Shown here: one piece after another, positions 1 to 5,713 of the stretch
Layout of the letters: each line of letters begins with the position of its first letter
Position numbering within the stretch: position 1 is the first letter of the stretch
Source of the DNA: Candidatus Shapirobacteria bacterium
GTDB taxonomy: Bacteria; Patescibacteriota; Microgenomatia; UBA12405
DNA length: 5,713 nucleotides
Direction: 5' to 3'
Assembly (NCBI GenBank): GCA_003647605.1
Contig: QMND01000048.1
Location: 1-5,713, forward strand
Made by a program: the position numbers and the translations under genes
The notes under the pieces: model-generated
What the model was told of the DNA's origin: nothing
What the model saw: only the letters and a program-made list of their open reading frames with translations
The model's database searches: none

Positions 1-14
1 AATATAGGTTGTGA
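1..14 (+). CDS. 3' end of an upstream gene (partial), overlapping the next start
   Basis: Only the last codons can be seen. Reading from base 3 gives Tyr-Arg-Leu and then TGA at 12-14. That TGA overlaps the GTG start at 11-13 as GTGA, the usual signature of translationally coupled genes in an operon. A second possibility is an end at TAG 5-7 in another frame, which would leave a 3-base gap instead of an overlap. Either way the next gene seems to lie inside a longer transcript that starts before the window. The product cannot be identified. Confidence 0.35.
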
Positions 15-1255
15 AAAGATTTTGGGCAGGTGCAGAAAAATGGTGTTTTGTTTTTTTCTTGTTATTATTGCCAGGTCAACTTGGTAAACATTTTTGGCCA
101 GAATGGAGTTATGTCAAAGGAATAAGAGTTGATTATCTATCCCCTACTTTTTATTTAACTGATTTATTATTTTTGTTATTAGTTAGTTTGAGATGGTTGA
201 ATAAGGGTTGGAGTTACAAAAAGTGTTTGAGAAAATGGTGGTGGTTTGGAGTGTTAGTGTTGTTAAATTTGATTTGGGCCAATAATTGGAAAATAGCTGG
301 CTATGGTTGGTTAAGGTTTTTTAGTTGGTGGTGGTTAATTGATTATGTCAAAAAGGAGTCTAGGAGTAATAAAAAGTGGGGGAAAATGAAAAAATTGTTG
401 ACTAAAATTATTCCTTGGTGGTTAGTGGTAGAAAGCTGTTTAGGGATGGCTCAAGTGGTTAATGGGGGTAGTATAGATGGACTTTTTTATTGGTTAGGAG
501 AAAGGAGGTTTTCTTATTTGAGTTTAGGGGTGGCTAAGTTTAAATTGTTTTGGGAAATGAGAGTTAGAGCCTATGGGACTTTTTCGCATCCTAACAGTAT
601 GGCAGGTTTTATGTTGGTGGCTTTGATGTTGTGGGGAATAGTAAAAAAAAGAAGAGATTGGAAGTGGTGGGTAGTTTTTTGGTTTGGGATAGTGGGAATC
701 TTATTAAGTGGAAGTAGGGCAATTTGGTTGGCATCTGTTGTTGGGTTGATGGTAAACAACTATAAAAAATATCTAAAGTTGTGGAAAAAGCAAAAAGATG
801 TAGTTAAAAGATTGGGTTGGGGGTTGTTGGTTTTGGGAGGAATTTTATTAATTTTAGGAATAGTTGGTGATTGGAGTTGGAGTGGTTGGGATAGACAGAG
901 TTTAAAAAAAAGATTAATGTTAAATAGGTATGCCATAGAGATGTTAGAAGATAATTTTTGGTTGGGAGTGGGCAGGTCTAATTTTTTGGTTTCCTTGTTT
1001 AAATATGAGGCCGAAAGTAGGGTTTTTTGGTTGCAGCCAGTTCATAATATTTTTTTGTTGATATTGACAGAGTTAGGAGTAGTTGGATTGTTGTTTTTAT
1101 TAAAATGGTGGTTGGTTTTGTTTGGTGGTGGTAAAAAAAGAAGAGCAATTTTAAAAATATTAGGGATGATAGTTTTAACGGGGATGGTGGATCATTATTG
1201 GTTGAGTTTAGAACAGAACTGGTGGTTGATGGCTTTGGTGTTGGGTTGGTGGTAG
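11..1255 (+). CDS. O-antigen ligase / Wzy-like polymerase family membrane protein
   Basis: A 414-residue integral membrane protein with roughly 10-12 hydrophobic segments, of the WaaL/Wzy (Wzy_C, O-antigen ligase) superfamily. These enzymes move or polymerise undecaprenyl-linked glycans on the outer face of the cytoplasmic membrane. Family signatures seen are GTFSHPNSMAGF (189-200), an RX3L motif in SGSRAIWL (R236 to L240), LGVGRSNF (318-325) and QPVHNIF (342-348). His345-Asn346, then nine residues, then Gly356 and Gly359 fits the H[NSQ]X9GXX[GTY] pattern of WaaL ligases. The start is GTG at 11, because an in-frame TAG at 5-7 rules out anything longer. The ribosome site is weak (AGG at 6-8), which fits coupling to the upstream gene. 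The flippase follows 18 bases after the stop. Trp is unusually common, about 40 of 414 residues, with WWW at 76-78 and 106-108. If the host is a CPR cell without LPS, a polymerase or a ligase to another acceptor is more likely than true O-antigen ligation. The family is fairly certain; the substrate is unknown. Confidence 0.88.
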   Translation: MKRFWAGAEKWCFVFFLLLLPGQLGKHFWPEWSYVKGIRVDYLSPTFYLTDLLFLLLVSLRWLNKGWSYKKCLRKWWWFGVLVLLNLIWANNWKIAGYGWLRFFSWWWLIDYVKKESRSNKKWGKMKKLLTKIIPWWLVVESCLGMAQVVNGGSIDGLFYWLGERRFSYLSLGVAKFKLFWEMRVRAYGTFSHPNSMAGFMLVALMLWGIVKKRRDWKWWVVFWFGIVGILLSGSRAIWLASVVGLMVNNYKKYLKLWKKQKDVVKRLGWGLLVLGGILLILGIVGDWSWSGWDRQSLKKRLMLNRYAIEMLEDNFWLGVGRSNFLVSLFKYEAESRVFWLQPVHNIFLLILTELGVVGLLFLLKWWLVLFGGGKKRRAILKILGMIVLTGMVDHYWLSLEQNWWLMALVLGWW

Positions 1256-1261
1256 AAAGGG
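1256..1261 (+). promoter_or_regulatory. Shine-Dalgarno-like site before the flippase (decides the start)
   Basis: AAAGGG lies just after the stop of the preceding gene. It is 4 bases from ATG at 1266, a short but workable distance, and 12 bases from the in-frame GTG at 1274, which is long. The ATG is in a different frame and reaches a stop (TAA 1287-1289) after seven codons. The site therefore points to a start that does not lead into the flippase frame as sequenced. Confidence 0.45.
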
Positions 1262-1273
1262 TATAATGAAAAG

Positions 1274-2461
1274 GTGTGGACTTTTATAAAAGATACAGGC
1301 CTGCAAATTGGAGGCAAAATAATAAGTATTTCCATAGCTTTGGTAACAACGGCGGTTTTGACAAGAAAATTAGGTAGTCAGACTTATGGAAATTTTAGTT
1401 TAATTGGATCAATTTTGTTATTAGTAGATGCTATAGCTGATTTAGGAACCAGAACTATAGGGGTTAGAGAGGCTTCCAAAAAAGAAGCCAGTAAGGTTTT
1501 TATTAATATTTTTTATTTGAGGACATTTTTAAGTTTAATAGCTTTTATAGTTGGTTTGTTTTTGGTGGTTTTTTATGGTGCTTTTGAAGGGGTTAGATTA
1601 GAAGCTTTAATATCTTTGTTGATGTTGTATTTAACCAGTTGGGCTGGTAATTTGGAAATAGTTTTACAAACCAAATTGAGATTTGATTGGAAAACAATAG
1701 TGGATATACTTTTTCCTTTGTTTTTTTTGATTAGTTTATTTTTGGGGGGCGGAAGTAGTTTAAAAATAATTTTTGTTTATTATTTGATAGCAAGGCTGTT
1801 AAGTTTAATTATAGGTTGGTGGAAAGTCAGAAAGTGGGTTGATTGGAAGCAAAAATTTGATAAAAAATTATTAATAAAACTTTTGAGAGAGTCGTGGCCG
1901 ATGGGTTTATTTTTAATAGTGTCGGCGTCTTATGATAAGGCAATTGACAGCACCATGATTCGTCATTTTTTAGGGGTGGAGCAAGTGGCTTGGTATGCTT
2001 TGGCTTATAAGGTTTATGGTAGTTTGGTTATGCCGGCTTATTTTTTAATGACTAGCGTTTTTCCTGTGTTATCGAGAAAAAATAATAGATATCAAAAAGT
2101 TTATAAACAAGCTTTGTTGATTTTGTTACTGATGTTAGTGGTGGGAGTGCCGTTGATTTATTATTTGGCGCCGATAGCTATAGATATTTTAGGTGGAAGT
2201 GATTTTGGAGCTTCGATCAGGGTGTTGAGAATTTTGATTTTGGCTTTAGTAATTTCTTATATTAACCATTTGAATGGTTTCGGTTTGATTTCAAGGGGTA
2301 AGCAGAGACAGATGTTAAAAATATCAGTAATGGCATTAGTGGTTAATATGGCCTTAAATTGGTGGACGATTCCCCTGTTGGGAATTGATGGGGCTGGTTG
2401 GACGACAGTGGCGACTGAGGCTTTTAGTGGGGTGTTGATGTGGAAGGCAGGAAGGAGCTAG
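1274..2461 (+). CDS. Wzx-type polysaccharide flippase (MATE/MOP superfamily)
   Basis: A 395-residue membrane protein with about 12 hydrophobic segments, like the polysaccharide biosynthesis (RfbX/Wzx) exporters that flip undecaprenyl-diphosphate-linked oligosaccharides across the cytoplasmic membrane. Recognisable stretches are KDTGLQIGGKIIS (6-18), LTRKLGSQTYGNFSL (29-43), DLGTRTIGVREASK (56-69), ESWPMGLFLIVSASYDKA (206-223) and the late block GLISRGKQRQMLKI (337-350), followed by GIDGAGWTTVATEAF (370-384). It follows the ligase/polymerase gene by 18 bases, the classic Wzx/Wzy pairing. GTG at 1274 is the only usual start codon in frame after the TAG at 1253-1255. The natural-looking start, ATG 1266, is out of frame; one extra A in the run at 1269-1272 would join it as MKKVWTFIKDT. 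The protein ends abruptly at the end of the last hydrophobic segment (LMWKAGRS), at the short end for this family, so the C-terminus may be trimmed. The family is secure; the cargo is unknown. Confidence 0.88.
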   Translation: MWTFIKDTGLQIGGKIISISIALVTTAVLTRKLGSQTYGNFSLIGSILLLVDAIADLGTRTIGVREASKKEASKVFINIFYLRTFLSLIAFIVGLFLVVFYGAFEGVRLEALISLLMLYLTSWAGNLEIVLQTKLRFDWKTIVDILFPLFFLISLFLGGGSSLKIIFVYYLIARLLSLIIGWWKVRKWVDWKQKFDKKLLIKLLRESWPMGLFLIVSASYDKAIDSTMIRHFLGVEQVAWYALAYKVYGSLVMPAYFLMTSVFPVLSRKNNRYQKVYKQALLILLLMLVVGVPLIYYLAPIAIDILGGSDFGASIRVLRILILALVISYINHLNGFGLISRGKQRQMLKISVMALVVNMALNWWTIPLLGIDGAGWTTVATEAFSGVLMWKAGRS

Positions 2462-2504
2462 GAATTAAAAAGAGGGCTGTTAAGTAAAAGACGGGTAGTA
2501 ATTA

Positions 2505-2532
2505 GTAGGGAACAATAATTATTGTTCCCTAC
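2505..2532. repeat. Perfect 28-bp palindrome (REP-like hairpin)
   Basis: The left arm GTAGGGAACAATAA (2505-2518) is matched exactly by its reverse complement at 2519-2532. In RNA it would give a 12-bp stem with an AATT loop. The foot is GTAG, with a second GTAG 10 bases upstream (2495-2498); a GTAG foot is typical of REP elements recognised by RAYT (TnpA-REP) transposases. It lies 43 bases after the flippase stop. No T-run follows directly, so it is not a classic intrinsic terminator, though it could protect the 3' end of the upstream transcript. The palindrome is certain; its REP nature is inferred from one copy only. Confidence 0.8.
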
Positions 2533-2594
2533 AGTGTTCTGTGTGTATGTAAAAAATTGGTTAGATTTTTTTTAATGATTAGATGGCTTTATTT

Positions 2595-2624
2595 TTGATA
2601 TAGTTTTTGCCTTGGTGTTATGAC
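2595..2624 (+). promoter_or_regulatory. Candidate sigma-70-type promoter for the DUF4012 gene
   Basis: TTGATA (2595-2600, five of six to TTGACA) is followed after 18 bases by TATGAC (2619-2624, four of six to TATAAT). A TG one base before the -10 (2616-2617) gives an extended -10 element. Transcription would start near 2631 and leave a leader of about 155 bases holding the 11-bp repeats. AT-rich DNA often contains such matches by chance, so this is only a candidate. Confidence 0.25.
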
Positions 2625-2699
2625 ATTTTTTCACAAGCAGAGTAATTACATTTTCAAACAGTTAGAACGAATTACTTAGGTTTTGAGAAAGTAGACAGA

Positions 2700-2732
2700 C
2701 ATAATTACCGCATAATATCCGTAAGTTTACCG
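2700..2732 (+). repeat. Three tandem 11-bp degenerate repeats with a conserved CCG
   Basis: The three units are CATAATTACCG (2700-2710), CATAATATCCG (2711-2721) and TAAGTTTACCG (2722-2732). Units 1 and 2 match at 9 of 11 positions, units 1 and 3 at 7 of 11. CCG recurs every 11 bases, close to one helical turn, which would place the repeats on the same face of the DNA. The eight bases TTACCGCA also occur twice, 22 bases apart (2705-2712 and 2727-2734). The block lies 53 bases before the DUF4012 start. A regulator site is possible but unproven. Confidence 0.45.
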
Positions 2733-2743
2733 CAGGGAGTAAA

Positions 2744-2764
2744 ATGGCTGATTTAAAGATGTAG
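2744..2764 (+). CDS. Possible six-codon leader peptide before the DUF4012 gene
   Basis: ATG at 2744 reads M-A-D-L-K-M and then TAG at 2762-2764. It has a good ribosome site, AGGGAG at 2734-2739, ending 4 bases before the ATG. That is stronger than anything in front of the large gene, whose start is 21 bases after this stop. The frame is the same as the large gene, but three stops (2762, 2774, 2780) lie between them. It could be a leader that couples or limits translation, or a chance occurrence. Confidence 0.2.
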   Translation: MADLKM

Positions 2765-2785
2765 AGAATTGTTTAAAATTAAAGT

Positions 2786-5686
2786 ATGAAGAATGGTTTG
2801 GCAGTAGCTTTGGTAACCGGACAGGATTATTTTGTAGCTAAAAGGCTAGTGAGGGAGTTGTTAGAAAAAGATTTGGTGGTGGTGATAGTAGGAGAGACAT
2901 TAGACGATAGTTTTAAAAGAGGGGGAAATTTGGAATTGGTGGCTAACTTGGTTGATTTTAAGGAGAAAATTGAATATGTTTTTAGTTTTGATGAAAAAAA
3001 TGAAGTTTTGGATAGGGCTGAGGCAGATAATTCAAAATTGGTAGTGGTGAGGGTGAATAAAGATTGCGAGGAGGAAAAATTGAAGCGTGTTTTATCAAAA
3101 AGAGACTTGAATTGGAGATTGGTTTGTTTGAAAAATGTTTATGGTGAAGGGGTAGATTTAGCAGAAATTGATATGGGAAAAGTGGTGTGGAGGGCAGTGA
3201 AAAATATGAAACTAGAATTTCTTTTTGAGATGGTGGATTGTTTGGAAGTGAGTGATGCGGTTGAGGTATTGTTAAGAAGTTGTTTTTTGTCGGGGACGGA
3301 AAAGGAAGTTTTTAGGATAAGTGGAGATGTAGTAAAAGCGGAAATTATGGCTAAAATTTTAATAAAAGAGGCCAAAATGACGATATATGATTATGAAATT
3401 AAAAATAAAAAAGAAGAAAAAAAATGGTCTGGAGTGGAGGTTAAAGAGAGTGCTGATAAGTTGAGATGGAAACCAGTGGTTTCTTTTGAGGAGGGGGTGA
3501 AAGATTTTTTACAGTATGTATTTGGAATAGTTGATGAGGAGTTGAGGAGAAAGAGGAGAGAGGAAGATAGAAAATTAGAAATTGAGACTAGAGAGAGAAG
3601 GAGTCAGGCCAAAACGGGATTTTATCAAGTTGAGGTGATTGATGATGGTGTAGATAGTTTAAAGAAAGAGGAAAAGGTTGAGGTAATAACTAAAGAAAGA
3701 GAGAAAAGAGAAGAAAGCTGGCGAAATTTTAAAATTAAAGGATCGGCCTTAAGAAGAGTAGAAGAGGTGGTTGAAATATTTGGTGAAGATAAAAAAAAAG
3801 AAGAAAAACCAGAAAAAAAAATAGTTGCGGATAAAAATCGGAAAAAAAGCGGAGAAGAAAAAAAAATTAACTGGAAAACATGGTTGGCGGTAGTGTTTTT
3901 AGGGTTAATAATTCCTTGTTTATTGTTTGGATCTTGGTGGTCTTTTAGGTTATATAAGACAGCCAAGTCTTTGTTGGTGGTGGAGACTTTGGTAAAAGAA
4001 AGTAAGTGGGTAGAGGCTGGTAAGGAAGTGGACAAGGCCTTAGAAGAGGTGGACAAGCTTGATTTTAACAGAAAGGGTTGGGAAAAATATCATTTGGGAA
4101 TAAAATTATTAAAAAGTGGTTTAAATTTAGAAAAAGAATTAGTTTTTTTAGCTAGAAATGGGGAAGAAATGATGTTGTCGATTTTTGGGAAGAAAGATAT
4201 TGATTGGCTTATTAGTTTAGATAAGATGGAAAAATCATTTAATAGGGTAGAAGGAGAAGTGGGTTTGTTGGAGGCAAGATTGAAAGGGGGGGTGGTTTGG
4301 TTACCGCCTAGGTGGAGAAATAAAGTTAAAAAAGTAACAGACGAGTTAAAAAAAACCAGAAATTTGATTTCTAAATTAGAAGGTTTTATTCCTATTTTGG
4401 GTGATTTTTTAGGAGTTGATGGTAAAAGGAGAGATTATTTAGTTTTATTTCAGAATGAAATGGAATTGAGGGCTACTGGTGGTTTTATCGGTAGTTATGG
4501 AGTTTTGTCTTTTCAAGACGGACGATTGTTAAATTTAGAAGTGAAAGATATTTATGGTATTGATGGACAATTAAAGGGTTATGTAGAGGCACCGAGAGAA
4601 ATGAGGGAGATTATGGGTGAATCTCGTTGGTATATGAGAGATGCTAATTGGCAGGCAGATTTTAGAGCTAGCGCCAAAGATTTAAGATGGTTTTTCAAGA
4701 AAGAGGCAAACAGAGATGTTGATGGTGTGATTGGAATAAATTTGGCGGTGGCTAAATCCCTGTTGTCGGTGACAGGGGAAGTTTATATACCAGATTTTAA
4801 AGAAAATGTAAATGCAGATAATTTATATGATGAGGCTGAGTTTTATTCAGAGAGTAATTCTTTTGCTGGTTCAGTTCAAAAAGAAAAGTTTTTAGCTTTA
4901 TTGGCTAAAGTTTTATTGGAGAAATTAAAAGAATTAAATGGCGATCAGGAGCTGAAGTTGGTAGAATCTTTGATTGATAGTTTGGAGTCTAATGAGATAC
5001 AAATAGCAGTTGATGATAAAAAAATAATGGCTAAAATTGGTGATTTGGGTTGGGATGGGGCAATTTATAATGGGGGCTGTGCTAAAGATAATTGTTTGGC
5101 AGATTATTTGTTTGTGGTTGAGTCTAATTTGGGGGTGAATAAGGCTAATTATTTTTTATATAGGAATATGGATCAGGTGGTTGATATTGGTAAAAAAGAG
5201 ATTAAAAGGAAAATAAAGATTTATTATGAGAATACTGCTAAAAGTAGTGCTTGGCCTGGAGGTGATTACAAAAATTATATTAGGATTTATTTACCAAAAG
5301 ATGTGGAAATATCGGAGGTGGTAGCTTATGATGGAGATGATTCCAATACTAGAAAAATATTTAAAAAAGAAGAGCTGAATATAAGAGATAAAAACAATAA
5401 AAAAGAAATTGGTTTTTTGTTAGTGGTGCCAATTGGTAAGAAAAGGGTGGTTGAGTTGAATTATTTTTCAAAAATTGATTTGGAAAAAGAAAAAGATTTT
5501 TCTTATTTAAGTTATGTTCAAAAACAATCTGGTTATGGAGATACTTCTTTTGTTTCTTTAATATCTTTTCCTGATGGTTGGCAGCCAATGCAGGTACAAC
5601 CAGCAGGGACTTTGGTGGAAGAAAAATTATTGTTTAACCAAAAATTGAAAAAAGATTTGAAAATGGGAGTGGAGTTGAGTAGATGA
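2786..5686 (+). CDS. Degenerate epimerase-like (SDR) domain fused to a membrane-anchored DUF4012 protein
   Basis: The protein has 966 residues. Residues 1-245 resemble an extended short-chain dehydrogenase/NAD-dependent sugar epimerase: a first strand LAVALVTG (5-12), then NVYGEGVD (117-124), DCLEVSDAVEVLLRS (151-165), EVFRISGD (174-181) and LRWKPVVSFEEGVKDFL (226-242). The nucleotide-binding Gly motif is eroded (TGQDYFVA, 11-18) and no YxxxK catalytic pair is present, so it is probably not an active epimerase. Residues 246-362 are a highly charged linker, partly coiled-coil-like near 250-275. One membrane segment spans about 365-387 and is preceded by Lys-rich sequence, implying an internal N-terminus and an external C-terminus. 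The external part carries DUF4012 hallmarks: LFQNEMELRATGGFIGSYG (554-572), MRDANWQADF (617-626), DVDGVIGIN (644-652) and ESNLGVNKANYFLYR (779-793), plus Cys765 and Cys770, which could form a disulfide. DUF4012 has no established reaction; genomic context suggests an envelope glycan role. The start ATG 2786 has a weak ribosome site but fits the first strand. The stop overlaps the next gene by ATGA. The DUF4012 assignment is strong, the SDR assignment good. Confidence 0.88.
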   Translation: MKNGLAVALVTGQDYFVAKRLVRELLEKDLVVVIVGETLDDSFKRGGNLELVANLVDFKEKIEYVFSFDEKNEVLDRAEADNSKLVVVRVNKDCEEEKLKRVLSKRDLNWRLVCLKNVYGEGVDLAEIDMGKVVWRAVKNMKLEFLFEMVDCLEVSDAVEVLLRSCFLSGTEKEVFRISGDVVKAEIMAKILIKEAKMTIYDYEIKNKKEEKKWSGVEVKESADKLRWKPVVSFEEGVKDFLQYVFGIVDEELRRKRREEDRKLEIETRERRSQAKTGFYQVEVIDDGVDSLKKEEKVEVITKEREKREESWRNFKIKGSALRRVEEVVEIFGEDKKKEEKPEKKIVADKNRKKSGEEKKINWKTWLAVVFLGLIIPCLLFGSWWSFRLYKTAKSLLVVETLVKESKWVEAGKEVDKALEEVDKLDFNRKGWEKYHLGIKLLKSGLNLEKELVFLARNGEEMMLSIFGKKDIDWLISLDKMEKSFNRVEGEVGLLEARLKGGVVWLPPRWRNKVKKVTDELKKTRNLISKLEGFIPILGDFLGVDGKRRDYLVLFQNEMELRATGGFIGSYGVLSFQDGRLLNLEVKDIYGIDGQLKGYVEAPREMREIMGESRWYMRDANWQADFRASAKDLRWFFKKEANRDVDGVIGINLAVAKSLLSVTGEVYIPDFKENVNADNLYDEAEFYSESNSFAGSVQKEKFLALLAKVLLEKLKELNGDQELKLVESLIDSLESNEIQIAVDDKKIMAKIGDLGWDGAIYNGGCAKDNCLADYLFVVESNLGVNKANYFLYRNMDQVVDIGKKEIKRKIKIYYENTAKSSAWPGGDYKNYIRIYLPKDVEISEVVAYDGDDSNTRKIFKKEELNIRDKNNKKEIGFLLVVPIGKKRVVELNYFSKIDLEKEKDFSYLSYVQKQSGYGDTSFVSLISFPDGWQPMQVQPAGTLVEEKLLFNQKLKKDLKMGVELSR
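5671..5674 (+). promoter_or_regulatory. Shine-Dalgarno site for the gene starting at 5683
   Basis: GGAG ends 8 bases before the ATG at 5683, near-ideal spacing. It lies inside the end of the DUF4012 coding sequence, consistent with coupled translation. A second GGAG sits at 5666-5669. Confidence 0.5.
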
Positions 5687-5713
5687 TCAGAAGGAATTTT
5701 GTTAGGAAAAAGG
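5683..5713 (+). CDS. 5' end of a downstream gene (partial), product unknown
   Basis: ATG at 5683 overlaps the stop of the DUF4012 gene as ATGA and is preceded by GGAG at a good distance. The visible residues are MIRRNFVRKK, after which the window ends. The basic start would suit the cytoplasmic end of a membrane protein or many other proteins, so no function can be assigned. The overlap implies that it is translated together with the DUF4012 protein and belongs to the same operon. Confidence 0.6.
   Translation, partial: MIRRNFVRKK

Larger units (their letters stand above)
2462..2785 (+). other. 324-base intergenic region without a recognisable gene
   Basis: This is the only large gap in the window. 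It separates the ligase/flippase pair from the DUF4012 gene. The base composition changes: C is clearly more frequent (7 C to 11 G in 2641-2700, 9 C to 12 G in 2701-2760) than in the genes on either side. It contains a perfect palindrome, a candidate promoter, an 11-bp tandem repeat and a very short start-stop frame, each listed separately. I see no tRNA cloverleaf, no known riboswitch that I can name, and no gene remnant with recognisable protein similarity. It probably carries the promoter and leader of the downstream gene. Confidence 0.7.

Noticed and set aside
571..759. Open frame on the minus strand inside the ligase/polymerase gene
   Set aside because: It is antisense to a well-supported gene. 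The G-rich, C-poor coding strand makes stops rare on the complement, and the residues resemble no family I recognise.
814..840. G-rich stretch as a G-quadruplex
   Set aside because: Only three runs of three or more G occur here, and such runs are expected from the overall skew; only a weak two-layer structure could form.
2551..2573. Hairpin AAAAAAT / ATTTTTT with a T-run (2566-2573) as an intrinsic terminator
   Set aside because: The stem is only seven A-T pairs with a seven-base loop and would be too weak for a convincing terminator.
2462..2785. tRNA, CRISPR repeat or insertion sequence in the gap
   Set aside because: There is no cloverleaf with CCA-type acceptor pairing, no spaced direct repeats of CRISPR length, and no transposase or terminal inverted repeats flanked by target duplications.
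3139..4056. Two minus-strand open frames (3139-3375 and 3625-4056) opposite the SDR domain and charged linker
   Set aside because: They are Ser/Thr/Phe-rich mirror products of Glu/Lys-rich codons, with no ribosome site and no recognisable domain; shadows of the real gene.
5361..5588. Minus-strand open frame opposite the DUF4012 C-terminal region
   Set aside because: Low-complexity Asn/Lys/Phe/Leu content and full overlap with a conserved region of the sense gene.
5683..5686. Use of an alternative code in which TGA is Gly, as in some CPR lineages
   Set aside because: TGA ends the DUF4012 gene within an ATGA overlap that has a well-placed ribosome site for the next gene, and no in-frame TGA occurs inside the long genes.

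Overview
This is a low-GC, gene-dense bacterial window with all genes on the + strand. It encodes part of a surface-polysaccharide locus. The combination of a Trp-rich O-antigen ligase/polymerase-like protein, a Wzx-type flippase and a large DUF4012 protein suggests Candidatus Patescibacteria (CPR), probably the Microgenomates group. This assignment is inferred from protein style and gene content; there is no rRNA or marker gene. The standard genetic code fits: TGA is used as a stop inside a 4-base start/stop overlap, and the long genes contain no in-frame TGA.

Layout: bases 1-14 hold the probable tail of an upstream gene that overlaps the next start by GTGA. Bases 11-1255 encode a multi-spanning WaaL/Wzy-family membrane protein, followed closely by a Wzx-family flippase at 1274-2461. 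The first codons of the flippase look one base out of register with the best ribosome binding site. A 324-base gene-free gap (2462-2785) contains a perfect 28-bp palindrome, a possible promoter, a three-copy 11-bp repeat and a possible six-codon leader frame. Bases 2786-5686 encode a 966-residue protein. It joins a catalytically degenerate extended-SDR (sugar epimerase-like) domain, a long charged linker, one membrane anchor and an external DUF4012 region. Its stop overlaps the start of another gene (ATGA at 5683) that runs out of the window.

Together the genes fit a pathway in which a lipid-linked glycan is flipped by the Wzx-like protein and polymerised or transferred outside by the WaaL/Wzy-like protein. 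The DUF4012 protein would act on or near the envelope in an unknown way. The coding strand has an extreme excess of G over C (for example 19 G to 3 C in bases 241-300), and this fades in the gap. The skew explains the Trp-rich proteins and the long but spurious open frames on the opposite strand. I see no tRNA, rRNA, CRISPR array, transposase or integrase.
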